The notes beneath the pieces were generated by a model. The model worked only from the letters and a program-made list of their open reading frames with translations, had not been told where the DNA came from and did not search any database. Source: Rhodocyclaceae bacterium (GTDB lineage: Bacteria; Pseudomonadota; Gammaproteobacteria; Burkholderiales; Ga0077523). From it: DNA of 64,000 nt. The stretch covers positions 57,448 through 121,447 of the forward strand of contig JADCHQ010000021.1 of assembly GCA_020248405.1 (NCBI GenBank), in the 5' to 3' direction. Numbering within the stretch: the stretch's first letter is position 1; every line of letters begins with the position of its first letter. Positions 42,522 through 54,209 of the stretch are shown here, piece by piece. The position numbers and the translations under genes are program-made.

Positions 42522-43550
42522 TCACGGAGCCTTGGCCAGCGCTTCCACGAAGCGCGGGTCGAAGGTGTCCTCGATACGCGGGGTGGCCTTGATCTGCCCG
42601 CGATGCACCAGGATATCTCCGATGCCGGCGCCCACCTTGTGGAGCGACTTTGAATCGTCGCGCTTCTGGAAGTAGCCCATCATTTCCGCGGCGGGAATGT
42701 TGTAGACGCCTTTTTGCTGCTGTTTCACCTCCTCGGGGGTGACGCCTATGTACTTGGCCACGATCTTTCTTGCTTCCTCGGGTTTGTTGCGAAGTAGCGC
42801 CAGACCATCGAGATAACCGCGCATCACCCCCTCCACCGCTTTGGGGTTGCGGGCTATGAAGCCCTCGTCGAAAAACAGCACGTCGGTGATCAGGCCTGGC
42901 GCTGCGCTGGAGTCGAGCAGCACCTTGTATTTGCCGCCGCCCCCGAGCTTGAGGATCTGGGTGATGTTCGGTTCGTAGGTGGCGCCAGCAACGGCGCCCG
43001 CGGCCAGAGCGGCGGCCACGTTCTCCGGTGTGGTGTCGATACCCAGGATGTCCGATTCCTTGAGACCCGCCTTTTCGAGGGCAAACACCACCAGCAGGTT
43101 GTCGCAGGTGGAAAAGGGATAGGCTACTTTCCTGCCCTTCAAGTCGGCGATGGAGGCAAGCGATTTCTCGGCCACGATGGCATCCGCGCCATTGGAGTAG
43201 TCGATGGGCAGCACCACGCGCAGCTTCTGGGCCTGGGCGACGGCGGTGATGATCAGATCATAGGTATACATGCCCCCTTGCAGCCCTCCGCTCCTCACGG
43301 CTGCGGGCATGGTGGCGGGGTCAGGAAAATCCTGCAGTTCCACCTTGAGTCCGTATCGGGCGAAGAGATTCTTGGCCACTGCCACGTAGAAGGGCGCATA
43401 ACCGATCCAGGCCACGGTTCCCAAGCGTACCTTGACCAGTGGTTCGGCGGCCAAGGAGGCGGTTGCGCCGAGGGAAAGCGCTACTGCGGCCATTGCTGCA
43501 CAAACGACTCGGCGCAGTGGCGATAAGGCGGGCGTTGGGAGGTTTCGCAT
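42522..43550 (-). CDS. NMT1/THI5-like periplasmic substrate-binding protein
   Basis: I prefer the ATG at 43550 (342 aa); starts upstream to 43610 are in frame. Signal peptide MRNLPTPALSPLRRVVCAAMAAVALSLGATASLAA. The binding-protein fold contains VRLGTVAWIGYAPFYVAVAKNLFARYGLKVELQDFP, the SsuA/TauA/NMT1 pattern, and later GRKVAYPFSTCDNLLVVFAL and LITDVLFFDEGFIARNPKAVEGVMRGYLDG. Such proteins deliver sulfonates, nitrate, pyrimidine precursors or other small organics to ABC transporters. No permease or ATPase gene follows; the next gene is the glutamine synthetase-like ligase 19 bp away. Confidence 0.88.
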   Translation of the reverse strand: MRNLPTPALSPLRRVVCAAMAAVALSLGATASLAAEPLVKVRLGTVAWIGYAPFYVAVAKNLFARYGLKVELQDFPDPATMPAAVRSGGLQGGMYTYDLIITAVAQAQKLRVVLPIDYSNGADAIVAEKSLASIADLKGRKVAYPFSTCDNLLVVFALEKAGLKESDILGIDTTPENVAAALAAGAVAGATYEPNITQILKLGGGGKYKVLLDSSAAPGLITDVLFFDEGFIARNPKAVEGVMRGYLDGLALLRNKPEEARKIVAKYIGVTPEEVKQQQKGVYNIPAAEMMGYFQKRDDSKSLHKVGAGIGDILVHRGQIKATPRIEDTFDPRFVEALAKAP

Positions 43551-43610
43551 GGCGGGCCGCAGCTCCGAATTGGATTGAAAGAGCCTCATTGTTTGCAGAG
43601 CTCGTACCAC

Positions 43611-44066
43611 CGCGGCGCCAGCCTTTAACTTTTTGATTTTGCGAGCTCGACATGCATACCCTTGCCGAAAGCCGCACCAGCAAGGTGCGCCTCAGGGTGG
43701 GGGGGCCGCGCCGTGGTGCGATGGTGCTGGGGTGTGCGCACCGCCGGGGTGTCGGATTGCAGAGGGCTCGCCCGCCTGCGATTGTCGGGTTGGGTGGAGC
43801 GGGTGCGGATACCGGCCCACGATGACGGGCTTTCGAGCAAGCGGTGGTGAATCCCTGCGAAGGCCATGAGCCCCCACCCGTACAAGGCTTTTTCTGTCGC
43901 GCCCCCGTTTCGCTGCCGTCATCGGTGTTCCCGGGCCAGAGGCAGTCCTGCTGCTGGAGGCCTTCGACGGGGTCGGGAGTCGTGCCCAGGCCGTGTTCAG
44001 CGGTCAACGGCAAACACGACTGGATCCGTGTCCGGAAAGCCCAGCGCCGGTCGGGTAACCTTGGTG
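43611..44066. other. Intergenic stretch, no gene recognised
   Basis: This 456-bp gap lies between the binding-protein gene and the GGDEF-EAL gene. It holds short open frames with unlikely composition, no tRNA-like or terminator-like element that I can see, and no match to a riboswitch core I know. It presumably carries the promoter of the downstream minus-strand operon near 43620-43650, an AT-rich patch. Confidence 0.5.
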
Positions 44067-46991
44067 CTACTCCCGGGTTTTCCTTGGCGTTCCGGCTGCC
44101 CGCTGGCCCCTCTCCACCAGGGTGTCGACACCCCGGATCACGGGCAATCCCCAATCGGCGTCGAAAGGCCGAGGGCGTGCCAAGCCGAATCCTTGTGCGT
44201 AGTCCACACCGATTTCGCGCAAGGCCATCAGGGTATCCTTGTCTTCGACGAATTCGGCAATCGTGCGCTTGCCCATCACATGACCGATATTGTTGATGGC
44301 TTCCACCATGGCCCGGTCGATCGGATCCCCGAGCATGTCCTTGATGAAACCGCCATCGATCTTCACGTAATCCACCGGCAGGTGCTTGAGGTAGGAGAAG
44401 GAGGACATGCCCGTCCCGAAGTCATCCAGGGAAAAATGACACCCGAGGCCGCGTAGCTGTTCGATGAAGCGCACCGCCCGGGTCAGGTTGAGCACTGCCG
44501 CTGTTTCAGTGATTTCGAAACACACGTTGTGGAACGGAACAGCGTGGCGTTCGAACAGCGCCTGGATCCACCCGAGGAAGCGCTCGTCGCCGATGGACAC
44601 GCCCGAGAGGTTGATGGAGTACAGCCGCAGGGGATTGCCTTCGGGGCGGCGGTTGAGTTGCTCAATGACGCGAAAGGCTTCTTCAATCACCCATTGTTCC
44701 ACCACGGACATCACGTTGTAGCGCTCCGCCGCCGGCAGGAAGGCGCCAGGCGGAATCAATCGGCCCTCTTCGTCCACCATGCGCACCAGCAGTTCCACGT
44801 GAGAGGCCACGCGGCGCGGCATGTGAACCGGAAAGATCTCCTGGCCGAACAGCCGGAAGCGGTTCTGCTCACTGGCGCGGTGGATGCGTTCGACCCACTC
44901 CATCTCCCCCTGCCGCTGCGATAGTTCGCTGTCGCTCTTGCTGAAGACCTGAACCCGGTTGCGCCCCCGGTCCTTGGCCATGTAGCAGGCCGTGTCCGCT
45001 GCACTCATGAGTTCCGCCAGGGTGAGCGACTCGTCGGTCACGTGCACCACGCCGATGCTCACGCTGATGCGAAACGACCGGTCCTGCCAGGAGAAGGGGT
45101 GCTCGGCCACGGCCTGACGCAGAAGCTCCGCGATACGCTCTGCCGGACCGGGCGGGCAATTCATCAGCAACACCCCGAACTCGTCGCCGCCAAGCCGCCC
45201 GAGCGTATCGCCCTCGCGCAGATACCGCCGCAAGGCGGCCGCGACTCGCCGCATGAGTTCGTCGCCGGCTGCGTGGCCGCAGGTATCGTTAACCACCTTG
45301 AATTGGTCCAGGTCGAGGAACATCACGCTGTGATGGCGCTCGGACTCGCGGGCGCTTTGCAAGGCGCCCTCCAGGCGGCGCTCGAACTCTCGCCGGTTGA
45401 TGAGACCGGTCAGCTCGTCGTGGGTGGCTTGGTAGGAAAGGCTCGCGGCGAACTGGCGCTCGCGAGTCATGTCGTGGAACACGAGCACGGTACCGATCAT
45501 GCGTCCCTCGCCGTCGCGAATCGGCGCTGCCGAGCCGTCCACCGCAATCTCGCGCCCGTCGCGACCCAGCAGCACGAGCTGCTGCAGGCGCTGGGGCAAG
45601 CCTTGTCCCGATACCACGGGGCCCACGGGATCGGGCGCGCGTTCCCGGGAGGACTCCTGCAGCAGGGGAAACACCTCGCGGAAGGGTTGTCCCACCGCGT
45701 CTTCCAACCCCAGCCCCGTGAGCGATTGGGCAACGGGATTGAAGTAACGCACCGCACCGGCCACATCGGTGGTGATGACCGCGTCCGCGATGGATTGCAG
45801 AGTTACCTGGGCACGTTCCATTTCCGCGTGCAGTTGTGCCTCCGCGCGCTTGCGCGCGGAGATATCGCCCAGCGAACCCGCAACCCTGATGGGACGGCCG
45901 TGAGCATCGCGGACCGATTCGCCCCTCAGGCGGAACCAATGCTGCTGTCCGTCCACCTGCGCCGGGAATTCCATGTCCAGGGGCTCTCCCAGGCGCAGAT
46001 GCCGCCGCAACGCGGTGGCCACCATCTGGCGCTGCTGGCGGCCGATACGTCGCAGTGAAGTCCAGCCCACGGCAGCTTGATGCTGCCCAATGCCCAGCAG
46101 CTCCCGGCATTGCGGTGAAAGGTACAGACTGTGGGTGATGAGGTTCCAATCCCAGAGGCCGTCATGGCTACCCACCACCGCGAGCTGGTAGCGCTCTTCC
46201 GAAAGCCGGAGGGCATCCTGGAAGGCGTGGCTGCGCTCCACCATCCGGCGTGACAGGAACATGCCAAGGGGCAGCAGTGTCAAGGCGAGGGCCACATTTG
46301 CGAGAAGCAGCACGATGCTCGCCTCGCGACTCGCATCGCCCAGAGTGGCGGAAAAGGCGCGATTGAGCTGGACGTATTGCTCGTCGATCTCCTGAATTCT
46401 GGCAAGTCGCCTGGCTGCGTCGTCGATCGATGGATCGCTGCCCGCCCGCTGGCGGATTTCCTCCGCCTGTGCTTCGAGCAGCGTCACCAACTCGTCGCCT
46501 CTCGACCACATGGCGATCGAGGCGCGCAGAAACTCAAAGTCCTTGAAGCGCTGGTAGAGCCGTTTGATGCCGGGCACGTCACCCTGGTGGGTGCCAGCCG
46601 CCACCAAGGGCGTGGAAAGGGCCTGCAGATCCGGGGAAGCTTTCTGGAGTTCCGCGCGACCCTGTCTGTACAGTTCGATCACTTTGACGGCATCACGAAA
46701 GGCGCGATAGCTGACTTCATCGCGGTCTACGGCATATTGCTTGAGGCGAGCGACACTGTCCTTGGCGGATTTCGACCAGAGGCTCTCGCCCTCCACATAG
46801 GCGCGCAGGGCGGACAGGGTGTCCACGCTGATGACCGCCACCACCGCCTGGAGCAAGGCGATGGCAAGGAAGGGCCAGACGATCGAAAGGGTCCTATACC
46901 CATGTGGCGGGGGCGCAGGCCGCTCCCCTTCCCCGCGTCCGGCTTGCGCAGGCGCTTGGGCGGTGTCGGCATTGGGCTCGGGAGGAGGCAT
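44067..46991 (-). CDS. Membrane-bound PAS-GGDEF-EAL cyclic-di-GMP signalling protein
   Basis: 974 residues. Membrane helices at about 35-58 and 224-247 enclose a helical periplasmic sensor of about 165 residues. Two PAS domains follow (about 262-385 and 395-510), then GGDEF (HDELTGLINR, LGGDEFGVLL) with an intact inhibitory site REGD 5 residues before GGDEF, and an EAL domain with ELLVR in place of EALLR, SINLSG, EITETA, DDFGTG and YVKIDG. The EAL key residues look intact. It should make or break cyclic di-GMP in response to a periplasmic signal and redox/ligand input at the PAS domains. It stands alone on the minus strand. Confidence 0.94.
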   Translation of the reverse strand: MPPPEPNADTAQAPAQAGRGEGERPAPPPHGYRTLSIVWPFLAIALLQAVVAVISVDTLSALRAYVEGESLWSKSAKDSVARLKQYAVDRDEVSYRAFRDAVKVIELYRQGRAELQKASPDLQALSTPLVAAGTHQGDVPGIKRLYQRFKDFEFLRASIAMWSRGDELVTLLEAQAEEIRQRAGSDPSIDDAARRLARIQEIDEQYVQLNRAFSATLGDASREASIVLLLANVALALTLLPLGMFLSRRMVERSHAFQDALRLSEERYQLAVVGSHDGLWDWNLITHSLYLSPQCRELLGIGQHQAAVGWTSLRRIGRQQRQMVATALRRHLRLGEPLDMEFPAQVDGQQHWFRLRGESVRDAHGRPIRVAGSLGDISARKRAEAQLHAEMERAQVTLQSIADAVITTDVAGAVRYFNPVAQSLTGLGLEDAVGQPFREVFPLLQESSRERAPDPVGPVVSGQGLPQRLQQLVLLGRDGREIAVDGSAAPIRDGEGRMIGTVLVFHDMTRERQFAASLSYQATHDELTGLINRREFERRLEGALQSARESERHHSVMFLDLDQFKVVNDTCGHAAGDELMRRVAAALRRYLREGDTLGRLGGDEFGVLLMNCPPGPAERIAELLRQAVAEHPFSWQDRSFRISVSIGVVHVTDESLTLAELMSAADTACYMAKDRGRNRVQVFSKSDSELSQRQGEMEWVERIHRASEQNRFRLFGQEIFPVHMPRRVASHVELLVRMVDEEGRLIPPGAFLPAAERYNVMSVVEQWVIEEAFRVIEQLNRRPEGNPLRLYSINLSGVSIGDERFLGWIQALFERHAVPFHNVCFEITETAAVLNLTRAVRFIEQLRGLGCHFSLDDFGTGMSSFSYLKHLPVDYVKIDGGFIKDMLGDPIDRAMVEAINNIGHVMGKRTIAEFVEDKDTLMALREIGVDYAQGFGLARPRPFDADWGLPVIRGVDTLVERGQRAAGTPRKTRE

Positions 46992-47165
46992 TACGCGTTC
47001 ATCGACGGATCAAAACCCTATCACGGTCACGCAAGCCACAACTTAAGCGGGCGACCCCATGAACGCGGGACAGTAACCGCAATTTACTCCCGCTTTGGAA
47101 AAGTTTTGTTGTTGTCGACTATGCAAACCAGCATTGCAGGGTGCACGGTATCCGGCGTTGCCGGG

Positions 47166-47191
47166 AAAAAAACGGCTCCCGAAGGAGCCGT
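47166..47191 (-). terminator. Intrinsic terminator after H+-PPase gene
   Basis: On the minus strand ACGGCTCC-TTCG-GGAGCCGT forms a perfect 8-bp stem with a stable UUCG tetraloop, followed by T6 and beyond. It begins 43 bp after the hppA stop, so it ends the H+-PPase transcript. Confidence 0.9.
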
Positions 47192-47234
47192 CGTGCGTGC
47201 GATGGAGGACTTGCGGGGCCCGAATGGCAGGTCT

Positions 47235-49421
47235 CTATTTTCCGGGTTCCGCGGGTTTGCTTTCAGCGGAGGGGGCCTCTGGCGTCGCAGCCGGTTGAGC
47301 CGCAGGCATGCTCAGCGCAGGGGGTTGCGCATGCTTCGCCTCGTTCGCGACCGCGGGGGTGCCGGCGGGCAAGAGCGGCACCAGCAACAGCGCCACCAGA
47401 TTGATGATTTTGATGAGAGGATTGACGGCGGGGCCGGCTGTGTCCTTGTAGGGGTCCCCCACCGTGTCGCCGGTCACGGCCGCCTTGTGGGCGTCGGAAC
47501 CCTTTCCGCCGTAGTGGCCGTCCTCGATGTACTTCTTCGCGTTGTCCCAGGCCCCGCCACCAGTGGTCATGGAGATGGCCACGAAAAGCCCGGTCACGAT
47601 GGTGCCGATGAGAAGACCCCCCAGCGCACGGGTGCCCGCTCCCGGGCCCATGAGCAGGTTCATGAGCACCACCAGAACGATGGGAACGAGCACCGGAAGG
47701 ATCGAGGGAACGATCATTTCCTTGATCGCCGCCTTGGTGAGCATGTCCACCGCCTTGTCGTATTGCGGCTTGGCGGTGCCTTCCATGATGCCCTTGATCT
47801 CGCGGAACTGGCGGCGCACCTCGTTCACCACGGCGCTCGCAGCACGACCAACCGCTTCCATGGCCATGGCGCCGAAAAGGTAGGGCACGAGCCCGCCGAT
47901 GAACAGGCCGATGATCACTGCGGGGTCGGACAACTCGAAGGGCACCAGCTTTCCGAGGGCTTCGAGGTTGTGGGTGTAGTCGGCGAACAGCACCAGGGCC
48001 GCAAGGCCGGCAGAGCCGATGGCGTATCCCTTCGTCACCGCCTTGGTGGTGTTGCCTACCGCATCCAGGGGATCGGTGATGTCGCGGATCTTCGAGGGCA
48101 ACTCGGCCATTTCGGCGATGCCGCCGGCGTTGTCGGTGATGGGGCCGTAGGCGTCAAGGGCGACCACCATACCGGTCATGGACAGCATGGCGGTGGCCGC
48201 CACGGCGATGCCGAACAAACCGGCCAGCGCGTAGGCGGCCCAGATGGACGCGCATACCGCCAGCACCGGTAGGGCCGTGGATTTCATGGAAACGCCAAGG
48301 CCGGCGATGATGTTGGTGGCGTGACCGGTCTGGGAAGCAGCGGCCACGTGGCGCACTGGCGCGTACTCGGTGGCGGTGTAGTACTCGGTGATCACCACCA
48401 TGGCGGCCGTCAGGACCAGGCCCACCAGCGAGGCTCCATACAACCTGCCCACCGACAGCGACGGGTCGACGGAGGCCACGTCGGCCATGAGCCAGGAGGT
48501 GATGGGGTAGAAGGCGATCGCCGCGAGCACCCCGGAGATGCCCACGCCCACGTAGAGGGCGTTCATGATCTTGCCCCCTTCCTTTGCCTTGACGAAGAAG
48601 GTGCCCACGATGGAGGCGATGATGGAGACCCCGCCCAGCACCAGCGGGTAAACCACCGCCTTGTCGCCCAAGCCCTTGAGCATGAGCGAGGCAAGCACCA
48701 TGGTGGCCACGATGGTCACGGCATAGGTCTCGAACAGGTCGGCGGCCATGCCGGCGCAATCGCCCACGTTGTCGCCCACGTTGTCGGCGATCACGGCGGG
48801 GTTGCGCGGGTCGTCTTCCGGAATGCCGGCCTCCACCTTGCCCACCAGATCGGCGCCCACATCGGCGCCCTTGGTGAAGATGCCGCCGCCCAGGCGCGCG
48901 AAGATCGAGATCAGGGAGGAGCCAAAGGCCAGGCCCACCAGCGAATGGGTGGCTTCTTCAACGCCCGTGCCCATGCCGGTGAGGATGCCGTAGTAGCCCG
49001 CCACGCCGAACAGCCCGAGGCCCACCACCAGCATGCCGGTGATGGCGCCGCCGCGAAAGGCCACGGCGAGGGCTGCGTTCATGCCGTTATTGGCGGCCTG
49101 CGCAGTGCGCACGTTGGCGCGCACGGACACGTTCATGCCGATGTAGCCCGCCAGCCCCGAGAGAATGGCGCCCACCGCGAATCCCACGGCCGTGCCGGTG
49201 CCCAGGGCTCTCCAGAGCACAATAAGCAGAATCACGCCCACCACCGCGATGGTGGCGTACTGGCGGTTGAGATAGGCCTTGGCGCCCTGTTGAATGGCGG
49301 CGGCGATTTCCTGCATGCGGGCATTGCCGGCCGGCTGTCGCATGATCCACTGGGTCGAGATGATCCCGTAGATCACGGCCGCGACGGAGCAGGCGAGCGC
49401 GATGATCAGTGCTGAAGACAT
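47235..49421 (-). CDS. hppA: K+-independent membrane proton-translocating pyrophosphatase
   Basis: ATG 49421 follows AGGGGAATTCC; 728 residues with about 16 membrane helices. The PPi-binding loops are [51 protein letters not shown] and the C-terminal [20 protein letters not shown]. The K+-selectivity position is [10 protein letters not shown] with Lys, the known mark of the K+-independent H+-pumping type (Ala there in K+-dependent ones). It pumps protons using cytosolic PPi. The C-terminus has a 50-residue Pro/Ala/Glu extension beyond the core. Its 5' leader of about 260 nt follows the PPi-dependent phosphofructokinase gene, and a terminator closes it. Confidence 0.95.
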   Translation of the reverse strand: MSSALIIALACSVAAVIYGIISTQWIMRQPAGNARMQEIAAAIQQGAKAYLNRQYATIAVVGVILLIVLWRALGTGTAVGFAVGAILSGLAGYIGMNVSVRANVRTAQAANNGMNAALAVAFRGGAITGMLVVGLGLFGVAGYYGILTGMGTGVEEATHSLVGLAFGSSLISIFARLGGGIFTKGADVGADLVGKVEAGIPEDDPRNPAVIADNVGDNVGDCAGMAADLFETYAVTIVATMVLASLMLKGLGDKAVVYPLVLGGVSIIASIVGTFFVKAKEGGKIMNALYVGVGISGVLAAIAFYPITSWLMADVASVDPSLSVGRLYGASLVGLVLTAAMVVITEYYTATEYAPVRHVAAASQTGHATNIIAGLGVSMKSTALPVLAVCASIWAAYALAGLFGIAVAATAMLSMTGMVVALDAYGPITDNAGGIAEMAELPSKIRDITDPLDAVGNTTKAVTKGYAIGSAGLAALVLFADYTHNLEALGKLVPFELSDPAVIIGLFIGGLVPYLFGAMAMEAVGRAASAVVNEVRRQFREIKGIMEGTAKPQYDKAVDMLTKAAIKEMIVPSILPVLVPIVLVVLMNLLMGPGAGTRALGGLLIGTIVTGLFVAISMTTGGGAWDNAKKYIEDGHYGGKGSDAHKAAVTGDTVGDPYKDTAGPAVNPLIKIINLVALLLVPLLPAGTPAVANEAKHAQPPALSMPAAQPAATPEAPSAESKPAEPGK

Positions 49422-49654
49422 GGAATTCCCCTGAAGCCTCTGGAGGCTGTTCTTCGTTTCGAACGGAAATAGCCCGGACAAGATCCGGACCGTGCTCGAC
49501 GGGCCGACGAATACCTCAGCGACCCATGCTGCCGACGTCCTGCCCCTGTTTGGCGAGGCTCGTGGACGCCAACCCGACCCGCTTCCCGCTGAAACCCTCG
49601 CGGGGACTCCGCTGGAAGCGCCCAAGCAACCCCGGATTCTAGCGTCTTGAACCC

Positions 49655-49671
49655 GTCCGGGGAACCCGGAC
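49655..49671 (-). other. Stem-loop GTCCGGG-TTC-CCCGGAC behind the phosphofructokinase gene
   Basis: A perfect 7-bp stem with a 3-nt loop, 18 bp after the PFK stop on the minus strand, without a T-run. It may stabilise or attenuate the transcript running into hppA. A TAGAAT hexamer follows shortly downstream on the minus strand and could be a weak -10 for hppA. Confidence 0.35.
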
Positions 49672-49688
49672 CTGGGCAAAACGTTGGT

Positions 49689-50960
49689 TCAAGGAACGTA
49701 ATCGGAGGACAGACACCGTTGCACGGCCATGTTTTTCAGCCGCCCGTAGCGCGGCAAACCGTCGCGATAGGGGGGCGGGTCTTCGCCGCGGATCAGGGGG
49801 CGCAAGTAGGTGCGGCATGCCTCGGTGATGTGGAAGCCGTCGCGGGTGATGTAATCGCGCGGCATCTTCTTCTCGACGTTTGCCACCTCGTTCAGATCAG
49901 CCACCCCGATGCTCCAGCGGTAAGGCTTGTCGCTGCGTCGCACGATGGTGGGCATGACCGCATTGCGCCCCTTTAAGGCCAGTTCCACGGCAGCCTTTCC
50001 CACTGCGTAGGCATGCACCAGGTCGGTCCTGGAGGCCAAATGCCGGGCAGCGCGTTGCAGGTAGTCGGCTACTGCCCAGTGGTACTTGAGCTTCAGCCGC
50101 TCCTTCACCAGACTTGCCAGAAGCGGCGCGACCCCGCCAAGTTGCGCGTGCCCAAAGGCGTCGCGCAGGCCGGTCTCCGAGAGGAATCCGCCGTCTGCTC
50201 CGCGCAGCCCCTCGGAAACGCCCACCACGCAGTGACCATGGCGCCTGACCGTCTCGTCCACCCTGGCAAGGAAGGCATCGGCGTCGAAGACAATTTCCGG
50301 AAACAGCAGTACCTGGGGCGCCTCCCCCTCGGCCTCGGCAGCAAGGCCCATGGCAGCCACGGTCCACCCGGCATGCCGCCCCATGGCTTCGAGTACGAAC
50401 ACGCGAGTGGAGGTGCGCGCCATGGACGCCACGTCGAATCCCACCTCGCGGGCGCTCACAGCCAGATACTTGGCCACCGAGCCGAAACCAGGCGAGCAAT
50501 CGGTGACCGGGAGGTCGTTGTCCATGGTCTTGGGCACGTGAATCGCCTGGATGGGGTAGCCCACGGCCGAGGCGAGCTGGGAGACCTTGAGGCAGGTGTC
50601 CGCGGAGTCCCCCCCGCCGTTGAAAAAGAAATAGCCGATATCGTGCGCTTGAAACACCTCGAGAAGGCGTTCGTAGGGACGGCGGTCTTCCTGGAAGGGT
50701 TTGAGCTTGTAGCGTGCCGAGCCAAAGGCGCCGCCGGGAGTATGGCGCAGTGCCGCGATGGCCGCCGCGCTTTCCCTTCCGGTGTCGATGAGGTCTTCGG
50801 TGAGAGCGCCCAGAATGCCATCGCGTCCGGCGAACACCTTGCCGATGCGGGTGCGGTTAGCTCTGGCGGTTTGTATGACTCCCGCGGCCGAGGCATTGAT
50901 CACGGCAGTTACGCCGCCGGACTGGGCGTAGAACGCGTTGCGTTTCGCTGGCGCTGCCAT
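49689..50960 (-). CDS. Pyrophosphate-dependent 6-phosphofructokinase
   Basis: ATG 50960 with GGGAGC upstream; 423 residues. The PFK signature is NGGGDSADTCLKVSQ, with Asp at the position that is Gly in ATP enzymes, and VPKTMDNDLPVTDCSPGFGS with Lys where ATP-PFKs have Gly; both mark PPi as phosphoryl donor. EAMGRHAGW is the further conserved motif. It interconverts fructose 6-phosphate and fructose 1,6-bisphosphate reversibly. It directly precedes hppA on the same strand, tying glycolytic flux to the PPi pool. Length fits the clade-II long bacterial form. Confidence 0.95.
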   Translation of the reverse strand: MAAPAKRNAFYAQSGGVTAVINASAAGVIQTARANRTRIGKVFAGRDGILGALTEDLIDTGRESAAAIAALRHTPGGAFGSARYKLKPFQEDRRPYERLLEVFQAHDIGYFFFNGGGDSADTCLKVSQLASAVGYPIQAIHVPKTMDNDLPVTDCSPGFGSVAKYLAVSAREVGFDVASMARTSTRVFVLEAMGRHAGWTVAAMGLAAEAEGEAPQVLLFPEIVFDADAFLARVDETVRRHGHCVVGVSEGLRGADGGFLSETGLRDAFGHAQLGGVAPLLASLVKERLKLKYHWAVADYLQRAARHLASRTDLVHAYAVGKAAVELALKGRNAVMPTIVRRSDKPYRWSIGVADLNEVANVEKKMPRDYITRDGFHITEACRTYLRPLIRGEDPPPYRDGLPRYGRLKNMAVQRCLSSDYVP

Positions 50961-51015
50961 CGGTGCTCCCCTGGGAGTCGTTACCGGGAGCACATTTGAC
51001 ACCAGCCTGCCGGCG

Positions 51016-52549
<1,534 letters not shown>

Positions 52550-52553
52550 GGCG

Positions 52554-52757
52554 CTACCGCCGCCGCCGCCATGTTTCCACTTCCTCGGAGGACAGGTGCC
52601 GCGCCTGCTCCTCGAGCATCACGGGAATATCCTCTCTAACCGGGTACGCGAGGGCGCTTTCCACGGAAACCAGTTCTTGGCGCTCGCGGTCGTACAGCAA
52701 TGGCGCCTTGGTGAGGGGATCAACCAGAATTTCAAGCAGTTTTGGATCGAGGGCCAT
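52554..52757 (-). CDS. Trm112/YcaR-family small protein
   Basis: 67 residues: [51 protein letters not shown]. This is the short Trm112-like fold found beside lpxK and kdsB in many proteobacteria; the zinc Cys residues of eukaryotic Trm112 are missing, as is usual in this group. It overlaps the 3' end of lpxK by 26 bp and precedes kdsB by 4 bp. Its role in E. coli YcaR is unclear; it may act as a small partner of a methyltransferase. Confidence 0.92.
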   Translation of the reverse strand: MALDPKLLEILVDPLTKAPLLYDRERQELVSVESALAYPVREDIPVMLEEQARHLSSEEVETWRRRR

Positions 52758-53739
52758 GGGGAATGGCGGCGAGCAACGCCGCGGCGAAGTGAGGGTCGAG
52801 CCGCGCTGTGACCGGAAGCTCCCAGAAGATGGGCTCGGCAAACGCGTGGCATTTTACGGCGTCCTTGACGGTCATCAGCACTGCCTGCGCCCCCGGGAAT
52901 CGCAGGTCTCGTGCTTTCCAAATGTGGTGATCGGGGAAGGGATGGGCTTCGAAGGTGATGCCAAGAGAGCGCAAGGTGTCGAAAAAATGGTCCGGATTGC
53001 CGATGCCGGCCACGGCGTGCACCCGCAACCCGGCAAGCGCGCCGAGTGGCAAGGTGCGCTCGGGGTCCGTTAGCGAGCGCAGTGCGCCGGGTTCAAGCTG
53101 CATTGCGCCGCGAGCTGGATGTGGCGGTAAAGCGGCGCGTACTGGCGCCTTCACCACCACAAAGCGGCAGCGCGCCAGCCGCGCCGTTGGCTCCCGCAAC
53201 GGCCCCGACGGTAGCGGCAGGCCATTGCCGAGGCCCCGCATGCCATCGACCACGGCAATTTCCAGGTCGCGCCCCAAGCGGTAGTGTTGCAGCCCGTCGT
53301 CGCTTAGCAGCACGTCGGTGTCGGGATGGGCCGCGAGCAATGCGCGTGCCGCCGCCACGCGGTCGGCGCCGCGAAACACGGGACAGTGACACTGCCGGGC
53401 GAGCAATACCGCCTCGTCACCCACGAGCGCCGGGTCCGAATCCGGCTCCACGCGTTCAGGGCCCCGCGTACGGGCGCCGTATCCGCGCGTGACGATTCCC
53501 GGCCTGCGGTTGCGTGCCAGGAGTTCGCCGGCGAGCCAAGCCACGAGCGGAGTCTTGCCAGTACCGCCGACCGTGATGTTGCCCACCACCACCACTGGCA
53601 CGGGCAGCCGGACGCTGCGCAACACGCCAAGAGCGAAGAGGGCGCGGCGCACCGCGGCCACCAGCGCGAATACTGCCGCCAGCGGTGACAGCACGAGAGC
53701 GACCGCGCCGGTGCGTTGCCAGTGCGTCTCGATACCCAT
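52732..53739 (-). CDS. lpxK: Tetraacyldisaccharide 4'-kinase
   Basis: 335 residues. N-terminal hydrophobic segment ([21 protein letters not shown]) anchors it to the inner membrane. The P-loop is [22 protein letters not shown], followed by [38 protein letters not shown] with the catalytic region and PDHHIW. It phosphorylates the lipid A precursor at 4'. Overlaps the Trm112-like gene; the ExbD gene lies 34 bp upstream on the same strand. Confidence 0.97.
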   Translation of the reverse strand: MGIETHWQRTGAVALVLSPLAAVFALVAAVRRALFALGVLRSVRLPVPVVVVGNITVGGTGKTPLVAWLAGELLARNRRPGIVTRGYGARTRGPERVEPDSDPALVGDEAVLLARQCHCPVFRGADRVAAARALLAAHPDTDVLLSDDGLQHYRLGRDLEIAVVDGMRGLGNGLPLPSGPLREPTARLARCRFVVVKAPVRAALPPHPARGAMQLEPGALRSLTDPERTLPLGALAGLRVHAVAGIGNPDHFFDTLRSLGITFEAHPFPDHHIWKARDLRFPGAQAVLMTVKDAVKCHAFAEPIFWELPVTARLDPHFAAALLAAIPHGPRSKTA

Positions 53740-53773
53740 GAATACGGGGGGGCAGCGCCGGAAGTCAGCGCGG

Positions 53774-54190
53774 CTACTGCTCGTTTTGCGCAGCGAAGGT
53801 CACGCGCCCAAAGCCGGCCATCTGGGCCGCGTTAAGGACACGAATGACAGCCTGGTGGGGTGCCTTGGCGTCGGCGTTGATCACCACCACTGGATCCTCG
53901 TTGCCAGAGGCGGCCCGTTGCAGTTCGGTGGTCAGGGCGCGAAGTGAACTGAAGGTGATGGGCGTACGTTCCACCACATAACCTCCTGCTGCAGTGACTG
54001 CAACGCTGATTTGCCCCGGTTTTTCCTTGGCCTTGGCAGCATCAGCAGAAGGCAGATCGATCTGCAATTCGGAGAAACGAGAGTAGGTGGTGGTTACGGC
54101 CAGGAAGATCACCACGACCAGCAGAACGTCGATGAAGGGGACGAGGTTGATTTCGGGTTCGTCCTGGCCGCCCGTACGGCGAAAGTTCAT
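53774..54190 (-). CDS. exbD: ExbD/TolR-family protein, second copy
   Basis: 138 residues: N-terminal EPEINLVPFIDVLLVVVIFLAVTTTY includes the single membrane helix with the essential Asp (FID). Periplasmic part: LQIDLPSADAAKAKEKPG, ISVAVTAAGGYVVER and NADAKAPHQAVIRVLNAAQMAGFGRV. It pairs with the upstream ExbB-like protein. There is no TonB gene here; the pair is next to lpxK, as in other betaproteobacteria, and may energise TonB elsewhere or another envelope process. Confidence 0.93.
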   Translation of the reverse strand: MNFRRTGGQDEPEINLVPFIDVLLVVVIFLAVTTTYSRFSELQIDLPSADAAKAKEKPGQISVAVTAAGGYVVERTPITFSSLRALTTELQRAASGNEDPVVVINADAKAPHQAVIRVLNAAQMAGFGRVTFAAQNEQ

Positions 54191-54209
54191 CGTGCGATTT
54201 CCTCCGCCA

